A DNA stretch of 64,000 nucleotides from Voacanga thouarsii (GCA_026120185.1 JANUWF010001224.1:2356001-2420000), one strand, 5' to 3'; shown: positions 11,715 to 22,452, counted from the stretch's first letter. A program made the numbers and translations. The notes: a model not told the origin generated them from the letters alone.

Positions 11715-13256
11715 TGATGTGTTCAAACTTAGGTATAAAAATCATACAAAAACTAAGCACATCCCTAATCAAGTTTAAATTAAAATGTTTAATCCAAATC
11801 ACACATATGGGCAAGCATACTAATTATTATCCGAGCATCGGGTTCAAACGAGTGTCGATTCTCCAGGAACAAGTAGACATTAATCACCTTTCCTTCATTA
11901 TTTAACCGACTCAATAAAGTGAAAAATAAACAAAAAGGAAAAGAAAAGAAAAAAATAAATAAATATATATACATGTCAAGGATGTAGAATTATATAACTT
12001 AAGCCATTGTCTTGACATACATGACCTAAAGTACTTAATCTTTATCATAACTAATTATTTTATTGGCATCATGAAGGATAACATATATTCACTTCTTTGT
12101 CCAATCCATGAACCCCTATCTTCTAAGTAACTTAGCATCACATATCCTATCTCAACCAGCCTTACCCAAAAGATGCATTAACCATAGTCCTTGATTTAAT
12201 TCCCATTCCTAGTAAATTATGCATGAAATTAACTAATGAATCCATATCCTGGCAGACATCAATTAACGTCGAGTTACTTTGTCCCTACTCTTACCCCTTT
12301 ATCTAAGCAAGTTAAAAACCAACAAATATGAAACTAATGAATCGAGACAACCATCAACCCCTTTGTCCAAGCAAGTTAATAGGAAGACACAATCAATTAA
12401 TCTTGTAATATGCACAAGTAATCAAACACCGAGAATAGCAATCAATTAATCAAAAGGTCAAAGAACTCTAAAAATCATGAATATCTAAAATAATGTCAAA
12501 TTACAATAAAACAATTAACACATCATTGTTCAAGAAAAAGAAAACAAAGTAAAAGCAAGCACTCATAGACAAGCCTCATTCTTCTTCCTTTGAAGACCTT
12601 CTTGCATAACCCTCCTTGAACTTGAAGAATTCCACCCTTGATTGAGTAATCTTCTATGATGATCAATGAATTATCCCCTTTTCCCTTGTGTTTTTCATCT
12701 ATTTAAAGGCATAGGAAGCGCCTAAACTCTTAGGTACAAAGTTCTTGGCCGAGTAGATATTGGAAGATACTAAGTTCCTCAGCTTACCAAAAACCGTGTA
12801 AAAAAAATCAAGTACCGCCTTATCTTCAGAGTACAGCCCACGTTACCTTGACTCTTGGAGCCGGCGCCAGTTGTGTTCTGTTCCTCCACTCGTTCGCTGA
12901 TTTTTCTTCAAATTTTGCACAATGTTTTCTAGAATGTAGTAGCCGCCGGTTCCAGTTTCACAGCCGGCGCCGCCTTGGTTCTGTTCTGTTCTATTTCCAC
13001 ACTTTTTCTCGTCACTTCGAAGTTCGTTTCAACAATGCATGGCCGACGCCGGTGCTAGGGTCCTAACCAACGCCACCTCTCCTCTATTTTGCAACATTTT
13101 TGTTCTGTTTTACCCTAAAAATCTAAAATAATAAGCAAAATACATTTCCAAGGGTAAAATCTCAAATATAAAGGAATATGACTAGTTACTGAACAAAATG
13201 TATTACAAATGAACCTCAAATAACTAGGAAAAATATGACTAATTTAGCCCCTATCA
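11715..13256 (-). repeat. 5' LTR of element A
   Basis: The minus-strand LTR runs from TGATAGGGGCTAAATTAG (at 13256) to ACACATCA (at 11715). It pairs with 3710-5250. The difference between the two LTRs is small compared with the B pair, so A looks younger than B. The GGCGCC-rich block is at about 12855-13080. Confidence 0.9.
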
Positions 13257-13261
13257 CATGT

Positions 13262-14258
13262 GCTATATTTCTTGATATTTCATGCATGCTCTACAATTAC
13301 AAGTTATGGAAGAGGAGTGAAAACCCTTTCCTATTTCTTGTACCTGAATAAGTGGTGTAAGCATTGAGTATTCAACAGGAGCCATTCTCCTTGTACTAGC
13401 TTACATTAGAGATAAATGGCCCCAAGTAACTTGGCCAGTTATAGGGTTCATCTTACTCAAAATGGGAGACAAGACATTGGGAATAGCTAATTGTCCCCTT
13501 GTAGGTCACCTAAATATCCATCCCAAGTGGGTCACCTGCACATGAAATCCTACATACCTGAGAATTTACATGATTTATACTTGAATTCCTAAATTCCTGA
13601 AAATTCCTAAATTCCTGAAATGACATATTTTATGCCTAAATTCCTGAATTCCTAAAATTTCTAAATTTTTTAAATGTACTACCTACATTACTTGAATTCT
13701 TGAATTCCTGCATATGAATTTTCTGAAATAACGCCAGCTTTACCTGAAATCCTAAACATGATTTTTTCCAATAAGGGCATATGAATTTTACTACCTGTAT
13801 TTTTGGATAATCACGAACTCCCGATATATGACTATGCCTATTTACAAGCCTTGTTGCTACTTACTTTACTATTTAATACTCAGTTTTTACCAGATATTTA
13901 TTTAAGAAAAAACACTAGCACACACGGGACTTACTGAGTATTTAGCACTCACCTAATTTTATTCTTGACAAATTTTAGAGACGAATCTCTATCAAAAGAC
14001 TCCCAGATGTGCAAAGGAGTCAGGAGACAGTGTCAAGGATGACTGTAAGGATATGGAAACCAGTTGTACATGTTCAGAAGACTTAGTCTTTTTATGGCTC
14101 TGTGTATTAGTTTGCACATGTATTTAAAATGATGTTTTGAAAAAATTTCTATTGTATTGTAAGTTGTTTCATTATAAAGACCCCTTATCTGAGAAGATCA
14201 GATAGGGCAACATCCCATAACGTAAGGTCCACTAGATATGGTTATATAGGGTGTTACA
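13262..14258 (+). mobile_element. Giant solo-LTR-like unit L1, right part
   Basis: This is the 3' end of L1, resuming after element A and its duplicated CATGT. It contains the family's conserved block (GCACACACGGGACTTACTG at 13919-13937), the terminal hairpin (14182-14207), the ACATCCC block and the end GGGTGTTACA, followed by CCAAT at 14259-14263. It aligns well with LA (minus strand, about 6580-7600), for example CCTTGTACTAGC...TTAGAGATA in both. Confidence 0.75.
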
Positions 14259-14263
14259 CCAAT

Positions 14264-14442
14264 CCTAGTATGTTCGACGTTTGATTTTCTACAATTTTAA
14301 CTCAAAATCCAAGAAAAGCATTCTTAAAGAAAAGTATTATCAAAAGAACATAAAATAGAGGAATTGAATAACAATTTCATCCAAAATCAAAATAATTTTA
14401 TGTTAAATAGTTATAAAAAAAAGTATCAATTTAGCCCCTACA
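14264..14442 (-). repeat. LTR fragment G, right piece (LTR start)
   Basis: Reading the minus strand, position 14442 begins TGTAGGGGCTAAATTGATAC. This is close to the TGATAGGGGCTAAATT start of the A, B and C LTRs. It lies between the L1 duplication and the copia fragment. I infer that it is the 5' end of the LTR whose other piece is at 1-664. Confidence 0.5.
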
Positions 14443-14548
14443 AGGTTTAATCCCTTCAAGTGCAGTGACAAGATCCCAAACTTGATTGATATATAGATTC
14501 AATCTCGACATCTATTGTCACTTTCCATTTGTTTGCATCAGCATTAAT
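14443..14548 (-). pseudogene. Ty1/copia reverse transcriptase fragment
   Basis: The minus strand encodes INADANKWKVTIDVEIESIY, then after one frameshift NQVWDLVTALEGIKP. This is the well-known N-terminal start of the plant Ty1/copia reverse transcriptase (a '...W..AM..E..S+..N.VW.LV..P.G.KP.G.KWV' pattern). The frame is cut after KP by LTR G and at the other side by L2, leaving about 35 codons. It is the only trace of a copia element I see in the window. Confidence 0.75.
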
Positions 14549-16388
14549 TGTAACACCTCATTACCTAGGCCCAACAGGACCGGGGATGTCGCCCCGTCCA
14601 CAGGACAAGGGGTCTTTATAACTAGAACACATAATAAAAACAAAACAATACTTTAAAATTTAAAACTTATTACAACCCAAAAATTCATGAATAAATCCAA
14701 AAAAATTAGAAATTGTTCACTCTCAACTCCGAAAGTATTACATAACATAAATAACGGAATATCTTCCAAGCAGGTAACAACTAGCTACTCATCCCCATAG
14801 CAGAATCGACCTGAAATCATGAAAAAAGAGTGATGAAATAAAATCTCAGTAAGTTCGTGTGTGCTTTGAGTGTCTAGTGAAAACAGTTCATGAATGCAAG
14901 GTATAAGAACTTCATAAGAGAATATACTGGTAAGCAATAAACAATGTTCAAAATCAAGAGTTTGGATCATGTGTTGGTAGATTTTCAAATAATTGGTTTG
15001 ACTGAAATAAGAAAAGAAACAATCCTTAATTGCCTTTACCAAATCAGTGTTCACATACTTGTGTTTAGCTTGCCATGATAGCCTTTTACAACAACAAGTT
15101 TTATGCAAGAGCTTATCTGATCCTTTGCGCGAGATAAAATAAAGATCTCCAAAGGCTGACCTAACCCCCGCCTGGGGTAAACATAAGCAATAATTAAATT
15201 CAAGCCAAAATTTACTTTCATAAATAATCCTAGCTCAACTTACTACAATCATGACCCTAGTGTCCCAAATTTTAAGGCTAGATAATAAATAAATGGTTTA
15301 TAAAATAAATTTAGCTTGATATTAAAATAACTAGGGTTTGTGAATTAGCCACTAATAAGTTGTAGGTTTAAATCACTATAAATAAATTAGGGTTTATTTG
15401 ATGAGGGGTCCTAGGTCGTAGATGATATTATTTACAATAATGATTTATAATAACTAATTGTTAGAAAATAATTGATAAATAAAATTAATAATAAGTAAAT
15501 TTTAATATGTCTTGACTAAAAGATAATAAATAAATTTTAATAGTATTTATGAATATATGACTTATAAGATTAATATTTTGCCTATTATGATTATTTATAT
15601 AAAAGGCTTTATTTAATGCTATTATTACATATATAATACTTTTATATTTTAATTTTAATAAAAGGTACCATTTATTTGGTTAAAATATCATTATTTCATA
15701 TGACAGTCCAAATTCACATTTTCCTAGGGTTTTCGAAATCATTAGAAGGAAATATAGTATTAATTTTTATTGATGAAACTAAATTGGCTAACTTAAATAG
15801 CTTAGGAACAACAAGGTCATGATCATAATTCCTATTTCTAACAATAGTCATGAACGTACACTCTACACTAATCAACAAATCATAAATAAAAGCATAGATC
15901 TAAATCTACCAACACATGATCCAAACTCCACTAAAAATAATCATATTCATGGCCTCAACAAGAATACAAGAACATAAAACCCTATTCACCAAAGGTGACA
16001 TAATCTCTAACATGCTAAATCATTCATATTACTCACGACATGAAGGCATGCAACAAACCCTAAAAATGCCATAAAATTCAACCAAGACCAATCATCCTCA
16101 TGCATCAATCACAACTCTGTCATATAAACACATTCATTCTCATGCTTCAATCCCAACTCCATCACAAAACACATGCTCAAACTTTAATCATAATCCATCA
16201 TTTTCCAATACCATCCTAGAGACATGAATCTAAAATTTAAAGAGAAGATTGAAGAGGATTACTTGAATGATAACTACCTTGAAGACATTTCAAGAGGATC
16301 CTCATGCTTGGAAGGCTTGATCCGTCCAAAGGGAAGAAGGAAAATGGCCATGGTTGGAGTAACCATTCGGCCGAGAGAGAGAGAGAGG

Positions 16389-16425
<37 letters not shown>

Positions 16426-17470
16426 TGTGTGTGTGTGTGAAAGAGAACGAAAAAGAGAGAGTTCATTAGTATATTCATCAAGATCAAAGATGGAGTTAAT
16501 TGTTCATGCTTACCTTGAAAGTGTTCTTGAGCCTTCAAGAAAATTCTGGTTTTTTTATCCGAAAGTGGAACTTTGATTTCAGCGTTTGATGTTAAAAATT
16601 ACAGAAATGGATTCAAAAGGATGAGTAGGTGTGATCTGGAGTTTTTGGTGAAGATTAAAGAGGTTTTGAGTGGTCTTATGTGTGAGAATGGTGGTAGGGG
16701 TTCTTGGTGTTCTTGGCGGTTTGGAGAGAATGGACAGAATGAAGGAGGGCTGTCCGAAATTCTACTTGGAAAGAGTGGCCGAATGGATTGGAAAATTCTG
16801 GTAATTGGATTTTCAGATCTGAGAGGAAAAGGAAAGATGGTTGTTTGAAATTCAAAAGGAATAATTTAGGGAATAAATTATGGTAGCAAATATGGTAAGA
16901 AGATCTTGTTTGATGGAGGTCTTTTGGAAGTTTCAATGGCCGGCTGTTTGGTTGAAATTTATGCTGAGATGAATGATGTTCAAATGAGCTTAAGGGTGGC
17001 TAAAATATGGAGTGAAATGGTGAAGGAATTTTCTGGACAGTTGAGGCTTAATCCATGGAAGTTTGCTAGAACAATTTGCTGGAATTTTAGACTCCAACTA
17101 ACTACTTGATTGCAGTGATTGATGGAGAGATTTTAGGAGCAGCCATGGAGCTCTTTTCATGCAGAATCATGGTGGAGGTGATGAAGTTCAGTTCACGGCT
17201 GACCAAGGTGAGTTTTACCGAAAAATGGAGTAAGTTTCGGACAAGGGTGAAGAGGGAAACAAAGCTGGAATTTTTGGTTAGTCTTTCACATGGTTTGCTG
17301 GAAATTTTGTACAGATTTTTCTACCATATTTCAGCTAACTTGCAGGAGGTTTGAAGGGGTATCGGAGGGTCCTTAAAGGTTGGTTTCTAGCCTTCTTTAT
17401 GGAGGAAAGACAAGGTTGAATTGCTGGTTTGAAAGCTGGAGAAATAGCTTGGTTTTTCGGACTGCTAGGT
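14549..17470 (-). mobile_element. Giant solo LTR L2, truncated
   Basis: The 3' end is clear: on the minus strand it ends GAGGTGTTACA at 14549, preceded by the ACATCCC block, the hairpin (14592-14612) and the conserved block (14829-14864). It matches L3 in inverted orientation, including GGGCCTAGGT and GGTTGTAATAA. It holds a GA/GT microsatellite and scattered 'CCGAAATTC'-like words as L3 does. The expected LTR start (TGTRAWA) is missing; the similarity fades at about 17470, where element D sequence begins. The right boundary is therefore approximate. The 60-90-codon frames at 16220-17560 run through this repeat and are not convincing genes. Confidence 0.65.
16373..16439. repeat. GA then GT microsatellite
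   Basis: About 50 bp of (GA)n followed by (GT)n inside L2, next to the word CGGCCGAGAG. L3 has the matching CT run (39971-40011) at an equivalent place beside CTTGGCCGAATGG, so the microsatellite is part of the LTR leader. Confidence 0.85.
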
Positions 17471-17479
17471 TGCGAACTG

Positions 17480-18006
17480 CCCAAGACTTTTTTTCTCCTT
17501 ACTTTTTCCAAAATGTGTACACACATCCCTTCTGACTCTTTTTGAAAATAAAAATTTTTCACTCATTATCTTACCTCTGTAGCCCTATTTACTTAAACTC
17601 GAAAGAAAGACTAATTTAGAAATTACCATCAAACAAGAATTAGCTATGCTTCCTAACTTATACTTCATCATACCAAACAAATCAAGACTAAGAGAATAAA
17701 GCTTCAACTGTTTCATTAAGCATAAACAAGAGTAACTCTAGTTCTCAAGGCTTAAGCATATCAAAATCTAATACACTAGTTAAACCAGGGACTCACTCAA
17801 CCAAATAAAAGACATAATATATTCCAAAGAAAAGGAAACTATAATATTTCACTACATCAACTCATTTAACAAAAAATAAAAGAGAAAAATTATCCCAAAA
17901 ATACCAAAACATCATTATTTTAAGAAAATGCACTTTGTAAAAGCATTAAATGCCTTCCCTACATTTTGGATACTATCCTCGTTGACCTAAAATATTGCAA
18001 GAAAAC
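17480..18006 (-). mobile_element. Element D, 3' internal piece
   Basis: On the minus strand this continues element D beyond insertion B. The stretch with GGTCAACGAGGATAGTATCC, then a purine run and GGCATTTAATGC and AAAGTGCATTTT, matches C at 60354-60415 (TGATGACAATATTAAATTTA...). D has lost its 3' LTR: L2 abuts it at about 17470-17480. No gene is expected in this part of the element. Confidence 0.6.
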
Positions 18007-19423
18007 TGATAGGGGCTAAAATCACTATTATTTTTCTAGTTATTTGAGGTTGTTTTGAGATACATTTGCTGCAATTACTAGGCATATTCCTTCCTATTTG
18101 ACATTTTATTTGTAGAAAGTGTTTTTTGATAAATTTATACAAATTTGAGTTAAATTCAAGCAAACTAGGAGATTTTCCCGAGTACACCTAGCACTAGGTC
18201 TAGCTAGTGGACCAGGCACCAAGACTATTATAGATGGCAAGAAGAAAACTTGGAAAAATTCAGAGGATGAGTAGATTGCACCTGGTGCTAGGTGGGTCGA
18301 CTGGACTCATCGTTAGGCCTGTTCTAGATGGCTAAAATCCTGTGTACGAATTTAGGAATTTTTCAATGATTTTGGTATTTTTCTAATCCTACTCGGGCAA
18401 AACTTCCCATATTACAAATATAGCATCTAAGAGGCCTACAAAAGCAAGAGAAAATGCAAGGAATTAAGAGGTGGATCCAAGAGCTAAAATTCCAAACACT
18501 CATTGAAGGAGGAATTCAACAATTCAAGGAGGATTGCTCAAGAGAGTCGCCAAGGGAGAAGAAAGGGGCTTGTCTATGAGTGCTTTCTTTTATCTTTATT
18601 TTTTTGTTCTTAAACAATTATGTATTCAATATTTTTATTGTAATTTAACATTATTTTGGATTCATGGTTGTGTGTTAATTTAGTTATTTGATCAATTCTT
18701 TATCATCTTTTGTATTTGGTTACTTGTTATCATTGGTCATTGATGTGAGTTATTCTAACTGACTTGGGAAAATGAAGTTAGGAGTTTATTGCATTGATTT
18801 CATATTTGTTAAATATTAATGGACTTGGGCGATGAAGTTAGGATTAAAGGACTAAAGTAATCAAAGATTAGTTGATTTCACCTCGAGCAAAGGGTTATTA
18901 GCTAATTTCATGTTTATGAGGAATTGAGCTTAATGCATACTTTGGTTATGTTAGCTTGATTGGAAAATCTTTTAATATTAATAAAAAGATAACGATTCCA
19001 TTGATTGAGAAAAGAAGTGAAATTTATCTAAGTAGATTCATAACTTGGGATACGATTGAATTTTACTTTATATTCCTTCATGATGCCAAGATGATAATTA
19101 ATTGAGGGAATTGCTAATTGGTTCATTATCCTGTTTTCTAGGATAATTTTCTAAACTGCATATGCCTACATCCTTATGTTGTATATATTTTTTATTTTTA
19201 TTTTTATTATTTTTCACTTTATTTGGGTCGGTTAAACAATGAATGAAAAGTGATTAGTGTGTACTTATTTCTTTGAGGATCAATACTTGTTAATTCCCTA
19301 TACTATGCTTGCGATGAGTATACTTACTCGTATGTGTATTTTGGGATTAAATTTTTAATTAAAACTTAACTAAGGGATGCATTTAAATTTGTTGATTTTT
19401 ATACACCCAAAATTTACACATTA
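18007..19423 (+). repeat. 5' LTR of element B
   Basis: It runs from TGATAGGGGCTAAAATC to ACACATTA (decayed ACATCA). The block at 18185-18330 carries words such as ACCTGGTGCTAGG, the likely decayed form of the GGCGCC motif in A. No gene is present. Confidence 0.88.
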
Positions 19424-19429
19424 ATTTTT

Positions 19430-19447
19430 TGGCGCCATTGTCGGGTA
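19430..19447 (+). other. Primer binding site of element B (tRNA-Asp type)
   Basis: The sequence is TGGCGCCATTGTCGGGTA, six bases after the LTR end. It matches the tRNA-Asp complement at 15 of 18 positions. The following words ATCATGAAAGCTTGG recur after the primer sites of A and C. Confidence 0.85.
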
Positions 19448-19791
19448 ATAATATCATGAAAGCTTGGATTTTGTTGATTTAATCAAGTTTATATGTTTAA
19501 TGCCTATATATAAATATGTATATATATTCTTTGTGTAAATAGTTGTTATATCTTGTTGTTTGTAACATTGTGTGACTTAATTGACTAGCTTAGTTTATGT
19601 TGTACTTGTAAATACCACTAACTTTTGTGTTTAGATAGTTTATGAATATATCTATTGTATGTGTTTTTCTTTTCTCTATTTTTCTATTATTTATTCTTTC
19701 CTTCTTTTTCTTTGTTTTTCTATTATTTGTGTTGTTTTGTTTTTCTTTTTTATTTGATTTTTTTTTCTTTGAGCACGAGATTGATATCATC

Positions 19792-20796
19792 ATGGACAAC
19801 AACTTGTGAGCACAAGATGAAAGGAGCCACAATAATGAGAATTTGGTAAGGTTGCAAGCTTGGATTGATGCTTATAGTAAGAAATCACTTGAAGCTTCAA
19901 TCAAATCATTTGTTGCCCACACAAACACGTCCATTAAGTAGCGTGAAGAAGCATCCCAACATATGTGTCATCAAAAAATATAACTAGCCAAGTTGGTTGA
20001 AGAAGCCATAAAGGCCCATACGCTTGAACAAGAGAATCACCAAGGAAAAGAAAAAGGATAGTAGGAACAATTGTCTGATATGGAAAGGGAGGTACTCAAT
20101 TCTCCTCTGTGTGCTAATAATTCTAATATCTTTTTATCACATATTTTCTTAGGTTCCACTCCCTTCTTGGAGCACGATGGTCCAAATGATGATGTGTTTC
20201 GTTTGACATACCTCAAGGAGATGGGCCTTTCAATGCTACATCATACAACGTCCTTGGAGGGTGGTAGTAATTTCTACCCTTCACCCCATTCAAAGAGAGG
20301 TAACTTAGTTTTTATAGATGTGTCGGAAAGTACTGATTTCTTGATCCTATCTCCGAGAACTCAATTGCTAAGTTTTAAGGGGAACTTTCATTGTGAAAAT
20401 TCTTTTGAAGGATTAATTAGTGATTTCAATATTTATGCATTCTTTAGATACCGTGTGCACTTATATATTGACAAAAATATTTTTGTATCTAAAAGAATGA
20501 TAAAGAATGAGGTTGATGTGTTTTGTTTTGCTAAAAAAATGTGTTTTCATGAACCTTACATTTTTCAAAACCTTCTCGTCTTTCTACATTCATCTTGCCT
20601 ATTTTCTACTTTGAGCTTAAACTCATTTGACAAGGGTTTGATAGGAAAGCATGATGAGTGGAAAGAGTGTTTTTTTATATGCTTTGGGTTTGTTTTGCAT
20701 TTGGATTTCTTTAGGTTTTTTGGTCATTATTTTTATCCACTTTCATATTTGGTTGTTTTGTTATTTCCCCAAATAAGAAAAATATTTCTATCTTAA
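19792..20796 (+). pseudogene. Internal gene of element B, function unknown, with early stops
   Basis: The frame starts at an ATG (MDNNL) after a T-rich leader. It runs 334 codons in one phase with five in-frame stops, all within the first 93 codons. From 20071 it is open for 241 codons. It aligns with the gene of A: LQAWIDAYSKKSLEA against LQAYIDVFGETSLKA, TLEQENHQGKE against TLEQENLPGEK, and LCANNSNIFLSH against LCANNPNLSLSH. The N-terminal part is charged and helix-prone. The middle has a conserved SPHSKRGNLVFIDV segment. The last 60 residues are very hydrophobic and may be read-through. I recognise no known domain. It is in the gag position but shows no CCHC knuckle or protease motif. Confidence 0.75.
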
Positions 20797-20811
20797 GTGT
20801 GGGGGAGTGAG
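20791..20811 (+). other. Polypurine-tract-like module 1 in B
   Basis: The sequence TTAAGTGTGGGGGAGTGAG lies immediately at the end of the gene of B, about 1.65 kb before the true tract. It lacks the upstream GAGGACAA half seen in the other modules. Confidence 0.55.
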
Positions 20812-21089
20812 CTATGTTTTCATTTGCTTTGCTAGGATTTTTATTAGTATTGTTCTTTAGTTTGTTTTCTTTTTATTCAGGTGTGGTTTATTTTTCTCTT
20901 ATTTTCTTTATGCTTATACTTGTGTTTTATTTTATAGGTAGGAATAAAGTACTTTTGGACAAGCCTTTCTCTCTATCTCACGTTTGGATATCGATTGGAG
21001 CATTATTGCACTTGGAAAGTATTACTTAAACTTTCTATCATCTATTGGTTATGGTCCTTTTGGAGATACTTTAATGTGTTAATTCTTGG

Positions 21090-21128
21090 CCAATGAGGAC
21101 ATTATCTAATTTAAGTGTGGGAGAGTGG
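21090..21128 (+). other. Polypurine-tract-like module 2 in B
   Basis: The sequence CCAATGAGGACATTATC, then TAATTTAAGTGTGGGAGAGTG, is the counterpart of the A module at 10149-10188. A short frame (MRTLSNLSVGEWYGDILY...) runs across it; A has RRTLSNLSVGEWFSDIL in the same place, so either a small peptide or the DNA itself is conserved. Confidence 0.65.
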
Positions 21129-21351
21129 TATGGTGATATTCTTTATCCTAGGTTTTATCAATTATCTTATTATTTTCTTGGTATTGAGCTACTTTGGAAA
21201 ATTTTAAAATTGAGAAATAATTTTGTTTATACTCTTGAACACAAAGTTTGGAAAATTGGAGCAACTCCATCATGGCAGTATTTTCTTTTCTCTATTCTTC
21301 CTCTTTATTGATTTTGGTCTTCTTGGCTGCACTTTTATTGTTATATCTTTG

Positions 21352-21390
21352 GCTATTGAGGACAATGCCCATTTTAAGTGTGGAGAGAAG
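21352..21390 (+). other. Polypurine-tract-like module 3 in B
   Basis: The sequence GCTATTGAGGACAATGCCC, then ATTTTAAGTGTGGAGAGAAG, is the counterpart of the A module at 9954-9993. It follows a T-rich stretch, as in A. Confidence 0.65.
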
Positions 21391-21399
21391 AATGAAGTT

Positions 21400-22415
21400 G
21401 AAGAAATATTTTTCCATATCATTTTTGTGAAACTTTTTCAAAATTTGAGTAGTTTTCATTGTTTAAGAAAGGTTGTAATTCTTTTTCTTACTTGGATTTG
21501 AATTTTTGTCATTCATTTGGTGGATTTTTACGAAATTGGTTTATTGGATAAGATATTGTCAAGACTTGAGAATTTTGATTAATCTTGTTTATGCATTGGT
21601 GTTTGAATGTTATTTGACTCATCTAGTTGGAATATGGAAAATATGATGAATGTGAGAACAGTTTATTGGCTAATTCTTGTATTATGAGTTTAAATTTTGC
21701 TTAGTTTGAGTTATGATAAGGAATGTGAGTTGATGAAAGATTGTTGAGAGGAAAGCTTGCGGAGAATTATGGAAAATTTTTGTATGTTGAAAGAGAAAAA
21801 AGAATTGAGTTGGAAAAAATGCTCTTATTGTTAATCTTTGAAGATCTTTTGCTGAAAAGGGGGTTAATATGGGGACAAGTTGCAAGTGTTATTCGGTGCA
21901 CTATCTTGAGGCTATCTCGAAGGCAAAAAGGCAAGAAAGAAAGGAAGAATTATTTAGAGAAAAATTGATGAGTGATGACTATAAGGGGGCTAATACCGTG
22001 TATGAAGAGAAATCCATGCACTTGAGGCTATCAATTTCCTAAGTCATTAAAAAATTTGAGAGACAAGATTGGAGTGCTTTCTTTACATTATGACTTGAGC
22101 TGTGCAATTTTTGGATTTATAATGCTTGAATTGGTAGATGGCTTGACTTATGTGATTCATGTTATCTATATTTTACTGCAAAAGTGAAAAATTTTTCTTA
22201 GACTAAGATATAAACTTGATTAATTTGACTTCAAGAGTATTTTGATGTCTTGTCAAATATTTCAAAGTTTGAATTGTTTCCAAATGGTGTAAATGACAAA
22301 AGTTTTATCTAAAGGTTGAAGAGAAGTTAAAATCTTTGCTATGTTAAAAAAAAAAAAAAATTGAATGAGAAAGAACTTGTGTTTTCTTGATGATTTTTCT
22401 TGGTTAAAGTGTTTT
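21400..22415 (+). other. 3' non-coding part of element B
   Basis: About 1 kb between the last internal module and the true polypurine tract. It has no supported gene. The words CTATCTCGAAGGCAAAAAGG and 'GAAAAAGGGGTTAATATGG'-like blocks recur in C at about 60860-60960, so A/B and C share a common 3' design. Confidence 0.6.
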
Positions 22416-22452
22416 GCTTGAGGACAAGTGAAAGTTTAAGTGTGAGGGTATG
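22416..22452 (+). other. Polypurine tract of element B
   Basis: The sequence GCTTGAGGACAAGTGAAAG, then TTTAAGTGTGAGGGTATG, directly precedes the 3' LTR start TGATAGAAGC. The purine run is slightly broken compared with A. Confidence 0.8.

Larger units (their letters stand above)
3710..13256 (-). mobile_element. Non-autonomous LTR retrotransposon A, complete
   Basis: This complete element is 9547 bp including a nested 3.3-kb insertion (LA); without it the element is about 6.26 kb. It is flanked by CATGT at 3705-3709 and 13257-13261. It has two similar LTRs (1541 and 1542 bp), a tRNA-Asp-type primer site beside the right LTR and a polypurine tract beside the left LTR, so it reads on the minus strand. 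The internal region, about 3.2 kb after removing LA, holds one decayed gene of unknown function and no protease, reverse transcriptase, RNase H or integrase motif. It must have used enzymes from another element. It sits inside giant LTR L1. Confidence 0.9.

Noticed and set aside
16224..17562. Series of overlapping 60-90-codon frames on both strands
   Set aside because: They run through a microsatellite and through sequence that matches giant LTR L3 in inverted form; no frame is shared between the copies.
18002..18006. AAAAC/AAAGA as the TSD of element B
   Set aside because: Only three of five positions match; B is defined by its LTRs, primer site and purine tract instead.
20814..21501. Several hydrophobic frames that look like membrane proteins
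   Set aside because: The region is T-rich non-coding sequence of element B; T-rich DNA yields Phe/Leu-rich frames. One of them (21093-21311) is kept as a low-interest finding because A has a match.
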